From contig NZ_JANQBD010000001.1 in the NCBI RefSeq assembly GCF_024722015.1, positions 62,001-126,000 on the forward strand: 64,000 nucleotides of DNA, in the 5' to 3' direction. The stretch comes from Paenibacillus radicis (ex Xue et al. 2023) (GTDB lineage Bacteria; Bacillota; Bacilli; Paenibacillales; NBRC-103111). The notes below the pieces were generated by a model that was given only the letters and a program-made list of their open reading frames with translations, did not search any database and was not told where the DNA came from. This document shows positions 1-9,764 of this stretch, in pieces (position 1 is the first letter of the stretch; the number at the start of each line of letters is the position of its first letter). The position numbers and the translations under genes were made by a program.

Positions 1-397
1 CATCAACTTCGGTAAACTTAGCATCCTGACGGAAAGGTGACTCCGCATTCTTCTTAGCTTCCTCCAGCACCACTCGCGCTGCCGCGGTCTTACCGACACC
101 TGGCGGACCATAAATGATAACATGCTGCGGGTTGGAGCCGCACAGGGATGCCTTTAAGGCCCTTAATCCTTCTCTTTGGCCAACGATGTCCATCATAGTA
201 CTGGGTCTTGTCTTCTCAGCCAAAGGCTTATTTAAAGAAATGGAGCGCAGCTTCCTAAGCTTTTCAAGCTCCTTTTTCGATTCTTTATCAACCGCCGTTC
301 GATTAGATTGCTGATTGCGCAGCAAATTCCAAAAATACAACCCGATTACAATGGCAAAAAACAATTGGATGATCATCAAAATCACACTGATATTCAT
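1..397 (-). CDS. lonB: ATP-dependent protease LonB, N-terminal part (runs off the window)
   Basis: This is the first 132 codons of a membrane-anchored AAA+ protease; the rest lies beyond the left edge. The ATG at 395-397 follows an AGGAGG site. The product starts with one hydrophobic segment (about residues 4-22), then a basic, charged linker, then the AAA+ start with TMMDIVGQ and the Walker A motif YGPPGVGKTA. LonB in Bacillus is a forespore-associated Lon-type protease encoded next to clpX, and the neighbours here (clpX, clpP, tig) match that setting. Transcription continues out of the window, where lonA would be expected. The missing C-terminal protease domain could not be checked. Confidence 0.85.
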   Translation of the reverse strand, partial: MNISVILMIIQLFFAIVIGLYFWNLLRNQQSNRTAVDKESKKELEKLRKLRSISLNKPLAEKTRPSTMMDIVGQREGLRALKASLCGSNPQHVIIYGPPGVGKTAAARVVLEEAKKNAESPFRQDAKFTEVD

Positions 398-627
398 AGG
401 TAAAACCTCCTGGAAATTTTAGCGAATAATTACTGTACCTGTTCCGCACTGAACTTTTATTTAAAAGACAGCTCCACAAGCACAGTTTACAAGTTATATC
501 TTCCTGGTAGTATTCCCCTCTTAAGGTAGCATTAATCCCTTACTGAGAAAGTTTTCAATCATGAATGAGATTAAGCCACTGGAGAACGATATAGTATAGA
601 AAAATCATTGAACGGGGGAATTTGGTC

Positions 628-1326
628 ATGCGTCGCATAATGCTTTTGATCGTTCTAATCTTATTACTTGGTACAGTAAGCATAAGCCAGGTCGTAACTG
701 CAAAGGATGTATCAGCCCCTTATCCAGTCCTTAGAAACCCATTCGTTACAGATGTGGATGTGTTGATTGATGTAGGACATGGCGGAATTGATAGCGGCAC
801 TTTGTATGGAAACATCTATGAAAAAGACATCAATCTGGAAATGGCCCAGCTTACTTATAATCTACTTCGTGAAAAAGGGCTGACTGTCCTGGTTAACCGA
901 ATGAATGACTACGCGCTCAGCGAAGAAAACGGATGGCTGCGGGCTCGTTCAAGGCATCTGAAAGATCTGGCTCAACGAAGCCACCTGGCCAATGAAATTC
1001 ACCCCAAGGTGCTTATTAGTCTTCATGTCAACTGGTCTAAAAACAGCTCCATAAGAGGTCCACTCGTACTCTTTCAAAAAACAGCGCCTAGCCAAAGGCT
1101 TGCCGAATCTATACAACGTTCGTTGAATAACATGTATGGTACGTCAACTGAAGCTGTTCTTGGAAAACCCTACTTCTTGCTTAAGCATGTCCATGTGCCT
1201 GCTGTCATAGTTGAGATGGGATTCATTTCTAACTCCTCAGACCGTGAACAAATGATGGAGCCTCAGAAGCAGAAGAAGCTGGCAGAAGCTATAGTAACCG
1301 GTGTTACTAATTACTTGGAAAATTAA
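628..1326 (+). CDS. N-acetylmuramoyl-L-alanine amidase, CwlD-like (Amidase_3)
   Basis: Predicted zinc amidase that cuts the bond between N-acetylmuramic acid and the stem peptide. It is 232 residues, close to B. subtilis CwlD, which makes muramic lactam in spore cortex. An N-terminal hydrophobic segment (about residues 5-22) suggests a signal or membrane anchor. Amidase_3 motifs are present: DVGHGGIDSG (zinc His), EKDINLEMA (zinc Glu), LISLHVNW (zinc His) and VIVEMGFISN (catalytic Glu). The ATG at 628 is preferred because GGGGG at 614-618 lies 9 bases upstream; the in-frame TTG at 622 is too close. It is the only plus-strand gene in this block, convergent with the deacetylase. A cortex role is inferred from size and family only. 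Confidence 0.85.
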   Translation: MRRIMLLIVLILLLGTVSISQVVTAKDVSAPYPVLRNPFVTDVDVLIDVGHGGIDSGTLYGNIYEKDINLEMAQLTYNLLREKGLTVLVNRMNDYALSEENGWLRARSRHLKDLAQRSHLANEIHPKVLISLHVNWSKNSSIRGPLVLFQKTAPSQRLAESIQRSLNNMYGTSTEAVLGKPYFLLKHVHVPAVIVEMGFISNSSDREQMMEPQKQKKLAEAIVTGVTNYLEN

Positions 1327-1348
1327 TAACACCAACTTTTCAACGCAT

Positions 1349-1380
1349 AAAAAAAGCTGTACCCGTTAAGGAGCCAGCTT
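1349..1380 (-). terminator. Terminator of the deacetylase gene
   Basis: Inverted repeat AAGCTG (1354-1359) and CAGCTT (1375-1380) followed on the minus strand by a run of T. It overlaps the last codons of the deacetylase gene. It may also slow transcription from the opposing amidase gene. Confidence 0.55.
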
Positions 1381-2142
1381 AGAAATGGTCACAAATTGAG
1401 CTAGCTCCTGTATAGCTGGAACTGACTGTTTTAATACGGAAGCCGTGTTTTTCCCTGGTGGGCCTACATGACCGATGACAATGGTTGAATCATTATCTTT
1501 TACATGCTTTTGCACCTTTACGGCTTGTTTTGAGATATGATTACGCGTATAAACATCATCCATGAAGATATTGTTTTCGACTATTTTAACTCCCAGCTCA
1601 GCGGCTACAGGCTTTACTACACTCTTATGAGTCGTTTTGCTATCCAGATACAATAAATTCTTTTCCTTACAAATCTGCAAAATAATTCGCATTATCCGTG
1701 CATCAGCTGTCACCTTGGATCCCATATGATTGTTCATTCCGATTGCAAAAGGGACCTCGTCAATGGCTGCCAAAACTCTTTGGCGTATCTCTTCATCAGA
1801 TAAATCGGCCGTGATAGCACCAGGCCCAAGCCAGCTTTTTTTCCCATGAACGGGCTCCATCGGCATATGAATAAGCACGTCATGTCCTAATTGGTGAGCC
1901 CATTCAGCATCTCGCTTCGTGGTTGGCAGAAATGGCATCACAGCCACAGTAATCGGAACCGGAAGCTCCATCATTTCACGGGTGCCCTGTTGGTCGTTGC
2001 CAAAATCGTCGATTACAATAGCTATTCGCTTAGTAGTGAGCATCCCTTTTTCAGCAATCGCCTGCGATGTACTGTTATAAGACGTCATTGAGATAAACAG
2101 AGTTACTAAAAGTATAGCCAGCCATTTCTTTTTCAAGTACAT
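1366..2142 (-). CDS. Divergent polysaccharide deacetylase family protein (YibQ/DUF610)
   Basis: A 258-residue exported protein of the divergent polysaccharide deacetylase family, whose exact substrate is unknown. It begins with a signal peptide (basic MYLKKK, then a hydrophobic core to about residue 20). The NodB-like fold is shown by IAIVIDDFGND near residue 40, the HMPMEP motif near residue 93 and the NNHMGS motif near residue 138, which carry the expected Asp and His ligands. The ATG follows a GGAGGAGA site. It is downstream of ispG on the same strand but separated from it by a strong terminator, so it probably has its own promoter. A role in envelope polysaccharide trimming is inference. 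Confidence 0.8.
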   Translation of the reverse strand: MYLKKKWLAILLVTLFISMTSYNSTSQAIAEKGMLTTKRIAIVIDDFGNDQQGTREMMELPVPITVAVMPFLPTTKRDAEWAHQLGHDVLIHMPMEPVHGKKSWLGPGAITADLSDEEIRQRVLAAIDEVPFAIGMNNHMGSKVTADARIMRIILQICKEKNLLYLDSKTTHKSVVKPVAAELGVKIVENNIFMDDVYTRNHISKQAVKVQKHVKDNDSTIVIGHVGPPGKNTASVLKQSVPAIQELAQFVTISKLAP

Positions 2143-2271
2143 TCCAATCTCCTCCTAATGCTTTTTGTAGCGACTTCTTAATTATGCGATTTAGTAAAAC
2201 TTGTATCGTAAGCGGATGCTTTTCCTTTGTTATTTGTCAATAGACTGAATCATATTCATTCTTGATGGAAA

Positions 2272-2311
2272 TAAAAAAAAGCAGCGAACCCGATTTGGGT
2301 AACGCTGCTTT
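2272..2311 (-). terminator. Strong rho-independent terminator of ispG
   Basis: Stem AAAGCAGCG (2278-2286) with CGCTGCTTT (2303-2311), extended inward by ACCC/GGGT. On the minus strand it is followed by eight T. It closes the ispG transcript. Confidence 0.9.
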
Positions 2312-2338
2312 ATGTTTATAAAATTTCATTATTATATT

Positions 2339-3454
2339 TTAAGCTTGCTGGGGTGCGTGATGCTTTCTACCTGGAATCTCGCCAGTGCGGGTAAAATGCT
2401 CCACAATGATATCAATTTCTTTCTTCAATTCGCTTAGCAGTTCAGCTTCAGGGACTTTACGAATCATTTCCCCATAGCGAAACAGCATGCCTTCGCCGCG
2501 CGCTCCAGCGATCCCAATATCCGCCTCTCTCGCTTCTCCAGGACCGTTAACCGCACATCCCAATACGGATACTTTTATTGGGACTTTAATTTTGGATATA
2601 TATTCCTCGACCTCATTAGCAATGGAAAATAAGTCAATATCTAATCGTCCGCAAGTAGGGCAAGAAACTAATGTAGCAGCATTAGTAATAAGTCCGAATG
2701 TTTTAAGCAGCTCACGTGCAACCTTGATTTCCTCCACTGGATCGGCACTCAAAGAAATTCGTACCGTCGATCCAAGTCCCATGCTTAGCAAGGCTCCAAT
2801 ACCTGCCGAGCTTTTCACTGAGCCTGTAAAAAGAGTACCGGCTTCAGTAATTCCCAAATGCAGCGGATAGCGGAACGCAGCCGCGGCTTTGGAATAAGCA
2901 GCAATAGCCATCGGTACATCGGAAGCTTTCAAAGAAACAATAATATCCCGGAAATCAAGCTCTTCCAAAATATTAATATGATATAGCGCGCTTTCCACCA
3001 TCGCCTCAGGCGTCGGGTAGCCATACTTCTCCAGCAAATGATTCTCAAGCGACCCTGCATTAACACCGATACGAATCGGTATTCCGCGTTCCTTGCACGC
3101 TTTCACAACGGCCTCAACCTTCTCACGGCGACCGATATTGCCAGGATTGATCCGTACCTTGTCAATGCCGTTCTCTATGGCTAGAAGAGCCAGCCTGTGA
3201 TCAAAGTGAATATCGGCTACTAACGGAATGCTGATCTGCTTCTTAATTTCCTTAATAGCTTCAGCAGCTTCCTTATTGTTGACAGTAACACGGACAATCT
3301 GGCAGCCGGCATCTTGCAAGCGGTGAATTTCCGCAACGGTAGATTTCACATCCGCCGTTTTCGTGGTGCACATGCTTTGCATGACAACCTCATTGCTGCC
3401 GCCTATAGTCAGATCTCCTACTTTGACAGGAATAGTCTCCGTTCTATGGAACAT
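2339..3454 (-). CDS. ispG: 4-hydroxy-3-methylbut-2-en-1-yl diphosphate synthase (flavodoxin)
   Basis: Penultimate step of the MEP isoprenoid pathway: converts MEcPP to HMBPP with a [4Fe-4S] cluster in the cytoplasm. The start [19 protein letters not shown] and the body align closely with Bacillus IspG as I recall it. Cluster ligands are visible in SCPTCGR and [12 protein letters not shown]. The ATG at 3452-3454 has AGGAG 11 bases upstream and matches the family N-terminus. Two upstream in-frame ATGs (3484, 3499) would add a 10-15 residue tail not usual in the family. Length from 3454 is 371 residues, near the family norm of about 375. It lies about 110 bases downstream of clpX and ends at a terminator. 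Confidence 0.95.
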   Translation of the reverse strand: MFHRTETIPVKVGDLTIGGSNEVVMQSMCTTKTADVKSTVAEIHRLQDAGCQIVRVTVNNKEAAEAIKEIKKQISIPLVADIHFDHRLALLAIENGIDKVRINPGNIGRREKVEAVVKACKERGIPIRIGVNAGSLENHLLEKYGYPTPEAMVESALYHINILEELDFRDIIVSLKASDVPMAIAAYSKAAAAFRYPLHLGITEAGTLFTGSVKSSAGIGALLSMGLGSTVRISLSADPVEEIKVARELLKTFGLITNAATLVSCPTCGRLDIDLFSIANEVEEYISKIKVPIKVSVLGCAVNGPGEAREADIGIAGARGEGMLFRYGEMIRKVPEAELLSELKKEIDIIVEHFTRTGEIPGRKHHAPQQA

Positions 3455-3565
3455 AGCTTCAATCGCTCCTATAATACCAAACATCCTCCGCTCCGTCATA
3501 AAGCCTGGGTGGGCTTAATATTGGATTGGAGGTTGTTATGGTTTAGTTTATTCAATAGAGAGTGC

Positions 3566-4831
3566 TTAAGCACTCTCTTCTTTTTTCTTAACGGATTTTT
3601 CATCCTTCGATGTGATTTCAGGTGCAGTCTTTGCTTGAACCGCTTCCTTGGTCACGACACAATTGGAAACTTCCGTACGAGACGGCGCTTCATACATCAC
3701 TTCCAGCATGATGCTTTCAATGATAGCACGCAAGCCACGGGCTCCCGTATTACGTTTGATGGCTTCACGGGCAATTTCATCCAAAGCTTCCTGGTTGAAA
3801 TCAAGCGTTACATTATCCATCTCTAGCATTTTTTGGTACTGTTTGACCAATGCATTCTTAGGCTCTGTCAAAATCCGCACCAAAGCAGCTTCATCTAACG
3901 GCTCCAAAGTTGAGATTACTGGCAAACGTCCTACAAACTCGGGAATTAACCCGAATCTTAGCAAGTCTTCAGGCAGCACCATCGTCAAGTACTCGCCTGG
4001 TTTCAAATCAGCTTTCAGACCATCGGTACCGAAACCAATGACTTTCTTGCCGATTCTGCGTTTGATAATTTGCTCCAGCCCATCAAATGCACCGCCGCAA
4101 ATAAACAAAATGTTGGTTGTGTCGATTTGAATGAACTCTTGATGCGGGTGCTTACGCCCGCCTTGTGGTGGAACGGAAGCAACCGTACCCTCCAAAATTT
4201 TCAAAAGGGCTTGCTGCACACCTTCGCCGGACACATCTCGTGTAATAGACGGATTTTCCGATTTACGTGCTACTTTGTCAATTTCATCAATGTAGATAAT
4301 ACCACGTTCAGCCTTTTCTACATCGTAATCCGCAGCTTGAATCAGCTTCAGCAGAATGTTTTCTACATCCTCGCCCACATAACCCGCTTCAGTTAAAGAA
4401 GTGGCATCAGCGATTGCGAACGGAACATTCAAGATTTTGGCCAGCGTTTGAGCAAGCAACGTTTTGCCGCTTCCGGTAGGACCAAGAAGGACAATATTAC
4501 TTTTTTGAAGCTCCACATCTTCCAGCTTGGATTGCTGGGAATTAATCCGTTTGTAGTGATTGTAAACCGCTACAGAAAGCGATTTTTTGGCTTGATCTTG
4601 ACCAATGACGTACTGATCCAAAATATTGCGGATTTCTTTCGGTTTAGGAACGTCCTTGAGATCGAGTTCTTCTTCGTGACCCAACTCTTCCTCAACGATT
4701 TCCGTACAAAGCTCTATACACTCATCACAAATATAAACACCTGGTCCGGCAACCAGCTTACGAACTTGTTCTTGCGACTTGCCGCAAAAGGAGCATTTGA
4801 GTTGACCTTTTTCATCGTTAAATTTAAACAT
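3566..4831 (-). CDS. clpX: ATP-dependent Clp protease ATP-binding subunit ClpX
   Basis: Hexameric AAA+ unfoldase that feeds substrates to ClpP. The N-terminal zinc-binding domain has Cys13, Cys16, Cys35 and Cys38. The AAA+ module shows Walker A GPTGSGKT, the pore loop GYVGEDVE, Walker B IYIDEIDK, the RKH loop ([10 protein letters not shown]) and sensor region [10 protein letters not shown]. Length is 421 residues, as usual. The ATG follows AAGGAGTGATCCC. It begins 11 bases after the clpP stop, so clpP and clpX are almost certainly co-transcribed. The C-terminal tail is rich in Lys and Glu, typical of Bacillota ClpX. Confidence 0.98.
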   Translation of the reverse strand: MFKFNDEKGQLKCSFCGKSQEQVRKLVAGPGVYICDECIELCTEIVEEELGHEEELDLKDVPKPKEIRNILDQYVIGQDQAKKSLSVAVYNHYKRINSQQSKLEDVELQKSNIVLLGPTGSGKTLLAQTLAKILNVPFAIADATSLTEAGYVGEDVENILLKLIQAADYDVEKAERGIIYIDEIDKVARKSENPSITRDVSGEGVQQALLKILEGTVASVPPQGGRKHPHQEFIQIDTTNILFICGGAFDGLEQIIKRRIGKKVIGFGTDGLKADLKPGEYLTMVLPEDLLRFGLIPEFVGRLPVISTLEPLDEAALVRILTEPKNALVKQYQKMLEMDNVTLDFNQEALDEIAREAIKRNTGARGLRAIIESIMLEVMYEAPSRTEVSNCVVTKEAVQAKTAPEITSKDEKSVKKKEESA

Positions 4832-4842
4832 GGGATCACTCC

Positions 4843-5436
4843 TTATCCATTCAGTTCATTACGAGTGATAACTGCATCAATAAGCCCGTATTCTTTGGCT
4901 TCTTCCGCACTCATAAAGTTGTCACGATCCGTGTCGCGCTCAATTTTCTCAAGCGGCTGACCCGTACGTTCCACATAGATCTGGTTTAGTTTATTCTTGG
5001 TTTTGATAATCCACTCCGCATGGATTTTAATATCCGATGCCTGGCCTCTAACTCCACCCAACGGCTGATGAATCATCACCTCGCTGTTAGGCAATGAAAA
5101 GCGTTTACCTTTGGCTCCGGCTGTCAACAACAACGAACCCATACTAGCTGCCATTCCGACGCAAATCGTTGATACGTCAGGCTTGATGAACTGCATCGTA
5201 TCGTATATACCCATTCCGGCTGTCACTGAACCACCCGGTGAATTGATGTATAGATGAATATCCTTCTCTGCATCCTGCGCAGATAAAAAGAGTAACTGCG
5301 CAATAACGAGGTTGGCAACATCATCGTCAATGCCAGTACCGATAAAAATAATTCTGTCCTTCAAGAGGCGGGAATAAATATCGTACGAACGTTCCCCGCG
5401 TCCTTCCTGCTCAACAACCATAGGTATCAGACCCAT
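4843..5436 (-). CDS. clpP: ATP-dependent Clp protease proteolytic subunit ClpP
   Basis: Serine protease subunit that forms the two-ring chamber used by ClpX and ClpC. The catalytic triad is in the canonical places: Ser98 in GMAASMGS, His123 in MIHQP and Asp172 in DTDRDNF. Length is 197 residues, the family norm. The start [10 protein letters not shown] matches known ClpP N-termini and has AAAGGGG eight bases upstream. It is followed by clpX. Upstream lies a 660-base gap holding a MITE-like element, so its promoter must sit in 5437-5510 or within that element. Confidence 0.98.
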   Translation of the reverse strand: MGLIPMVVEQEGRGERSYDIYSRLLKDRIIFIGTGIDDDVANLVIAQLLFLSAQDAEKDIHLYINSPGGSVTAGMGIYDTMQFIKPDVSTICVGMAASMGSLLLTAGAKGKRFSLPNSEVMIHQPLGGVRGQASDIKIHAEWIIKTKNKLNQIYVERTGQPLEKIERDTDRDNFMSAEEAKEYGLIDAVITRNELNG

Positions 5437-5595
5437 TGTTCCAACCCCTTTGCTCCAAAATGTATTACGATTTTCATTGTATCACTTTTAAAAACTAAAG
5501 TCATTTTCATCCCCCCTAAATCCCCCCTTCTCCAAGGGGGGACCCTAGAGGCTGCGCCCCTGGACCCGCCTAAAGGCAGTCTGGAGGCAAACTTA

Positions 5596-5672
5596 TGCGC
5601 TTCGATGATACTTTATGTGCTGGGGATCGCGTCCGTCCTGGCCCTACCTACGGTCGAGGCCAGGACACGCTT
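5596..5672. repeat. Direct repeat unit 1 inside the MITE-like element
   Basis: First copy of a 77-base direct repeat. It carries a 9-base perfect inverted repeat, GTCCTGGCC with GGCCAGGAC, around a 14-base loop. Confidence 0.8.
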
Positions 5673-5703
5673 TACGATTGTGGCGGGTTCAAATCCGCGC
5701 CTA

Positions 5704-5779
5704 TGTACTTCGATGAAACGTTATGTGGTGAAATCGCGTCCGTCCCGGCCCTACCTACAGTCGAGGCCAGGACACGCTT
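5704..5779. repeat. Direct repeat unit 2 inside the MITE-like element
   Basis: Second copy, with a dozen or so substitutions confined mostly to the first half; the second half is nearly identical to unit 1. The internal inverted repeat is kept with one mismatch (GTCCCGGCC). The spacing between the two starts is 108 bases. Confidence 0.8.
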
Positions 5780-6060
5780 CTGGTTTGCGGTCTATCGAAA
5801 CCGTAAAGCGTGTCTGACATTGGCTCCCCATTCACTGGGGGTGCCTCGTCAGACGATAAGCGAGCTCCTGCACGAAGTTAAGCGTGTCTGAATGCCGGGT
5901 CACTCGAAGAGTAGACCCGCATTCAGACGGACGCGAGCACCTGCACCAAATTCAATCCTAAATCATATGTATTTTAATCGTCGTCCAGGGGGCGAAACCC
6001 CTGGGGTCCCCTATAAGGGGATTTAGGGGTGATTCTCGGTGACTTCCGTAGCTACAGAGA

Positions 6061-6087
6061 AGGGCACGTATAATCACGTGCCCCTTC
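6061..6087 (-). terminator. Hairpin downstream of tig
   Basis: Inverted repeat AGGGCACGT with ACGTGCCCCT, 8-9 paired bases with a six-base loop, directly after the tig stop. No clear T run follows, so it may act as a weak terminator or as an mRNA 3-prime stabiliser. Confidence 0.5.
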
Positions 6088-6094
6088 CACTATA

Positions 6095-7378
6095 TTACTT
6101 GCTGTTTTCAAGCAAGAAGTCAACTGTTTTCTTAACAATAAGATCATGCGTCAAATCGCCCAGATTGCCATTAGCACTCAGGATAGCACGAAGCTCATGA
6201 GCAGGACGTTGGTACATCTTGGACATGTTTTCCAATTCAGCATTGATCTCCTCTTCGGATGCTTCGATGCCTTCAGCTTTAGCGATCGCTTCAAGAACCA
6301 AGTTATTACGAACGCGCTTCTCAGCGTCGCCGCGCATTTGGCCTTTCAACAATTCTTCGCTTTGGCCAGTAAACTGGAAGTACATTTCAAGATTCATACC
6401 TTGAGAGCTCAAGCGACTTTCGAATTCCTTAACCATTTGAGCGGTCTCGTTATCGATCATAACTTCAGGGATCTCAATTGTTGCAGCTGCAGCGGCTTTT
6501 TCAACCACTTCTGCTTCTTTGTTGCGTTGAAGCTCGGATTCTTTGCGAGTTTGCAAGTTTTTGCCCAAATCGCTTTTGAACTCTTCCAATGTTTCAAACT
6601 CACTGACGTCTTTTGCAAACTCATCGTCAAGAGCAGGAAGGTTTTTGCGTTTGATGTCATGCAAATGAATTTTGAAAACAGCTTGCTTGCCTTTCAAATC
6701 TTCGGAATGATAGTTCTCAGGGAAGCTCACTGTAATATCTTTGTCTTCGCCCTTGTTCAAACCGATAACTTGCTCTTCGAACCCAGGAATAAAGCTGCCT
6801 GATCCGATTTCAAGAGAATACTTCTCTGCTTGGCCGCCTTCAAAAGCAACGCCATCCACGAATCCTTCGAAGTCGATGGATACAGTATCGCCGTTCTCAA
6901 CTGCACCTTCTTCTAAAGGAACGAGTTCCGCATGACGCTTTTGCAGCTTATCAAGCTCTTCATTGATTTCCTCTTCAGTAACAGCCGCTTCTTTCGACTC
7001 AAGCTCAATGCCTTTGTATTCGCCCAGCTCAACCTCAGGCTTAACAATAACCTTAGCTTTGAATTTCAAAACTTGGCCTTTACCAAATTGCTCTACATCA
7101 ACTTCAGGACGGTCAACCGGGTGAATCCCAGTTTCTCCAACTGCTTCTGTGTATGCTTCCGGAACAACGATATCAAGAGCATCTTGATACAAGCTTTCAA
7201 CGCCAAATTTCGATTCAAAAATGGAACGAGGTACTTTACCTTTACGGAATCCTGGAACATTTACCTTTTGAACTACCTTTTTAAATGCTTTGTCCAGAGC
7301 TACTGCTACTTGCTCCGCTTCAACTTCGATTTCAAGAACGCCAACGTTCTTCTCTATTTTTTCCCAGCTTGCTTTCAT
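6095..7378 (-). CDS. tig: Trigger factor
   Basis: Ribosome-bound chaperone and peptidyl-prolyl isomerase that meets nascent chains. The N-terminal ribosome-binding domain carries the GFRKGKVP signature near residue 43. The FKBP-like domain spans about residues 150-245 ([15 protein letters not shown] to [10 protein letters not shown]), followed by the helical C-terminal chaperone domain. Length from the chosen start is 427 residues, the family norm. The ATG at 7376-7378 begins [11 protein letters not shown] and has GGAGGGG about ten bases upstream; a longer frame to 7453 has no family support. It heads the minus-strand quality-control block. Confidence 0.97.
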   Translation of the reverse strand: MKASWEKIEKNVGVLEIEVEAEQVAVALDKAFKKVVQKVNVPGFRKGKVPRSIFESKFGVESLYQDALDIVVPEAYTEAVGETGIHPVDRPEVDVEQFGKGQVLKFKAKVIVKPEVELGEYKGIELESKEAAVTEEEINEELDKLQKRHAELVPLEEGAVENGDTVSIDFEGFVDGVAFEGGQAEKYSLEIGSGSFIPGFEEQVIGLNKGEDKDITVSFPENYHSEDLKGKQAVFKIHLHDIKRKNLPALDDEFAKDVSEFETLEEFKSDLGKNLQTRKESELQRNKEAEVVEKAAAAATIEIPEVMIDNETAQMVKEFESRLSSQGMNLEMYFQFTGQSEELLKGQMRGDAEKRVRNNLVLEAIAKAEGIEASEEEINAELENMSKMYQRPAHELRAILSANGNLGDLTHDLIVKKTVDFLLENSK

Positions 7379-7522
7379 TTTATGCTTTCCCCTCCAAAAA
7401 TTATCCATAACTTTTTCACGTCCTGACCATATTGGGAGGTTATGTTGTCCCAAATCGTCAATATAACCATTCTATTATAACATACCCTTTTTTGTTTTCA
7501 AGTAAAGGAAAAGGAAATATAT

Positions 7523-8440
7523 TCACTCTCCCTGACTTCGTGAAAACGTAGAAGAAGCAAACGACTGCATGACCCTATAGGCTTGCTCCCATTGGAAAAC
7601 AAGATCATTCGTAATCCCATACAGGTCAAGGATTTCTTCTTTATCCCCACTGTTGAACACTTTCTCAAGCAGAACGAAATGAAAAGCTGCAGCCCAAACA
7701 TCCACACAGGCCTGCTCTTGTCGGAGCATCTGCCGGTACTGTGCAGTACCATATATGTAAGCTAAAAATTCATTCCATGTTTCTTGAGCAAAATAAGCTA
7801 AAGCCGGCTGAACCGTTTGACTCATATCTTGTATTCGCTCAATAATCTCACCGATTGGATCCGGAAAATCGCCAAAAGTAACGGGGGTGTCCTCAACGTC
7901 AACAACAATCGTCTCTCCCTGCTTCGACAATTTCAGCGGACCTGTCACTCCGCGGAGCTTGAGAGTTTGGAGAACCTTATACTGGATGATGGGATGCTGC
8001 TCTTGTTTTGTGACGAATTCCCCAAGCTTTTTATTGATTTCAGGATGCTCCAGAAATGCTAATTGATCGAGTGCCAGCAATAAGTTTTCGACAGATTGGG
8101 GCTGCTTGAGCAGGTCCAGGAGCCTTTCTGTGTAGCCGCTATCAGCCCGTTCCTTCACAGCCAAATGCTGACGAAACATGTCGGCTTCAGACAATTCCTC
8201 CTCTTCCTCGCTATCCAGAGAAGGAAATATTTGATCGGGGAACATCGTTTGCAGCCACTGCAGCAGCGCGAGCCACTCATCCTCTATCCTCTTGTCTTGA
8301 TTATGGCATGTAAGCAAAAACTCCAGCATTCGGATGGCTTCGCCATAACGTTCTGTTTCCAGCATTCGGGTCAGCTCAAATTGGTAGTATTCAACAGTTT
8401 TAGGAAAAAGAATGACATTATCGTTCGGCTTCTCGGTCAA
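7523..8440 (-). CDS. YsoA-like helical (TPR-type) protein
   Basis: A 306-residue soluble, mostly helical, acidic protein without signal or membrane segments. The N-terminus NVILFPKTVEYYQFELTRML, then YGEAIRMLEFLLTC, looks like TPR-type helix pairs, and its place just upstream of tig matches ysoA in B. subtilis. Function is unknown. The TTG at 8438-8440 is chosen because GGGGAGG lies nine bases upstream and gives a family-like start MTEKPNDNVILFPK; the longer frame opening with GTG at 8506 lacks a good site. The homology call rests on position and N-terminal resemblance, so it is moderate. Confidence 0.65.
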   Translation of the reverse strand: MTEKPNDNVILFPKTVEYYQFELTRMLETERYGEAIRMLEFLLTCHNQDKRIEDEWLALLQWLQTMFPDQIFPSLDSEEEEELSEADMFRQHLAVKERADSGYTERLLDLLKQPQSVENLLLALDQLAFLEHPEINKKLGEFVTKQEQHPIIQYKVLQTLKLRGVTGPLKLSKQGETIVVDVEDTPVTFGDFPDPIGEIIERIQDMSQTVQPALAYFAQETWNEFLAYIYGTAQYRQMLRQEQACVDVWAAAFHFVLLEKVFNSGDKEEILDLYGITNDLVFQWEQAYRVMQSFASSTFSRSQGE

Positions 8441-8597
8441 AAACACACCGCCTCCCCTAAGAGTTTCGCTTAAAGCGAAACCAACTTCGTAAGCATTTGC
8501 TGTCACTTCACAAGCTTGCTCTTTGAAAGCAGTGTACCCGATTCGAGGCCGGAAAGCAAAACCAGCGGTTATTCTCCCCTATCCTGTTGCTAATGTG

Positions 8598-9764
8598 CTA
8601 ATCCTTGTACATACGATATGTATACTTACCTGCCGTAGTTATCTCTACCTGTACCTTCACATTACCCAAAGAGTTTGACTCCAAAACGAATTGATCTTTA
8701 TCCTTATCGTACTCCCGGAAACGTTTCGCCCCTCGAACATACAGATGCTTTTGAAGTTCAAGCAGATCTACTTTCAGCTTCAGTCCATTTTCATAGGTCT
8801 CCCGAATTTCCTTTTCGATTATTTTTTCAGCCTGCCTGCAAAGGGTTTGCTCGGAAACCTGCTCGTTCAAATCCGTGATAGCTCCATCCACTTTTACATG
8901 AAGATCGAACACAGGCTTGCTGTTCTCCTCCCTGATCTTAACCGAGTAATGCGGCCTCCTCATCCGCAGATTAGCTAGCTCCTTTCCTTTTTCGGTTACC
9001 GAAACAGGCGCTCTGTTAGTATTTTTCTCGACCCATCTAAGCCCTTTTACCTGTTCCAAAGGCATAAAGCCTTCGCTTTTATTTTGCCTGAAAGGGAAAA
9101 TCCCCTCAAAGCGCATCGATCCCAACGGCTCGTCATTTCTGTGCCAAACCTCTTTACTGACGGAAACAGCTGGCAACAATAGTGTTTGTACAGGCTCATA
9201 ATATGTGGCAATGAAATCATTAAGACGCATCGGGGTTATGTACGAGCGCTGTTTAAAGTTGTCTATAGGCTTATGGATCAGCATATTCAATCGGGATTGT
9301 TCAAAGTTCGGGGTTGCGATAAAAAGCTCATTCAGCTTGCTGCGTGTTCCATAGACCCACATTGTATATCGAAGCTCATAAAATCTGAAAAAGGTTTGCA
9401 GCACATCCGTTATATCTCCTTTAGCAAGCAGCCCCTCTCCCATAACCAATGCCGTAACATGTCCCCAATATAAACGTTTTTCTGCCTCCAAAGAAATATT
9501 TCCGACTGCATCCACATAAGTTTTTCCCTTGCCGATTCCAATCCATGCCGGGGTTGAGGTGCTTTTGTTCCCTGTATCTGTTTTTGCAACCTTTTCGAAG
9601 CTAAGAAGCTGTAAATAGACGGTAAATTGTTTCTCCTCTTTCGAATAATCAATCCCGATTGCATTCACATAATCCAAATTATCAATGTCCGATGCATTCC
9701 AGCATCCGCTCAAAAGGACGGCATTGACAAGCAGCATGGTCGCAAGAAGCAAACCTCGCCTCAT
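8598..9764 (-). CDS. Spore germination lipoprotein, Ger(x)C family (GerC subunit)
   Basis: C subunit of a GerA-type germinant receptor in the spore inner membrane. It is a 388-residue lipoprotein: hydrophobic leader, then the lipobox LLSG-Cys21 followed by WNASDIDNLDYVNAIGIDY, the hallmark start of the family. The C-terminal half (residues about 210-380) carries the Ger(x)C C-terminal domain. Its ATG overlaps the gerA stop by four bases, implying translational coupling. It is the last gene of a gerB-gerA-gerC operon. Expression in the forespore under sigma G is expected for the family but no promoter was identified. Confidence 0.93.
   Translation of the reverse strand: MRRGLLLATMLLVNAVLLSGCWNASDIDNLDYVNAIGIDYSKEEKQFTVYLQLLSFEKVAKTDTGNKSTSTPAWIGIGKGKTYVDAVGNISLEAEKRLYWGHVTALVMGEGLLAKGDITDVLQTFFRFYELRYTMWVYGTRSKLNELFIATPNFEQSRLNMLIHKPIDNFKQRSYITPMRLNDFIATYYEPVQTLLLPAVSVSKEVWHRNDEPLGSMRFEGIFPFRQNKSEGFMPLEQVKGLRWVEKNTNRAPVSVTEKGKELANLRMRRPHYSVKIREENSKPVFDLHVKVDGAITDLNEQVSEQTLCRQAEKIIEKEIRETYENGLKLKVDLLELQKHLYVRGAKRFREYDKDKDQFVLESNSLGNVKVQVEITTAGKYTYRMYKD

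Larger units (their letters stand above)
5508..6034. repeat. MITE-like palindromic element between clpP and tig
   Basis: A non-coding element of about 525 bases with imperfect terminal inverted repeats of roughly 50 bases. The left end runs about 5508-5567 (CCCCTAAATCCCC near 5513, later GCCCCTGGA). The right end runs about 5982-6033 and reads as its reverse complement (GGATTTAGGGG at 6019-6029, TCCAGGGGGC at 5983-5992). Inside are a 77-base direct repeat and further hairpins, such as GTCTGAATGC with GCATTCAGAC near 5886-5931. Small open frames inside it have no ribosome binding sites and repeat the DNA repeat. No transposase is present. It probably moved by a transposase supplied elsewhere; that is inference. 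It fills most of the clpP-tig interval. Confidence 0.7.

Noticed and set aside
5682..5700. Stretch resembling a tRNA T-arm (GCGGGTTCAAATCCGC)
   Set aside because: No acceptor stem, anticodon arm or D-arm around it; it lies inside the MITE-like element and the stem has only four good pairs.
5595..5891. Two overlapping open frames of 70-98 codons inside the MITE-like element
   Set aside because: They merely translate the DNA direct repeats, have no ribosome binding site and match no protein pattern I know.
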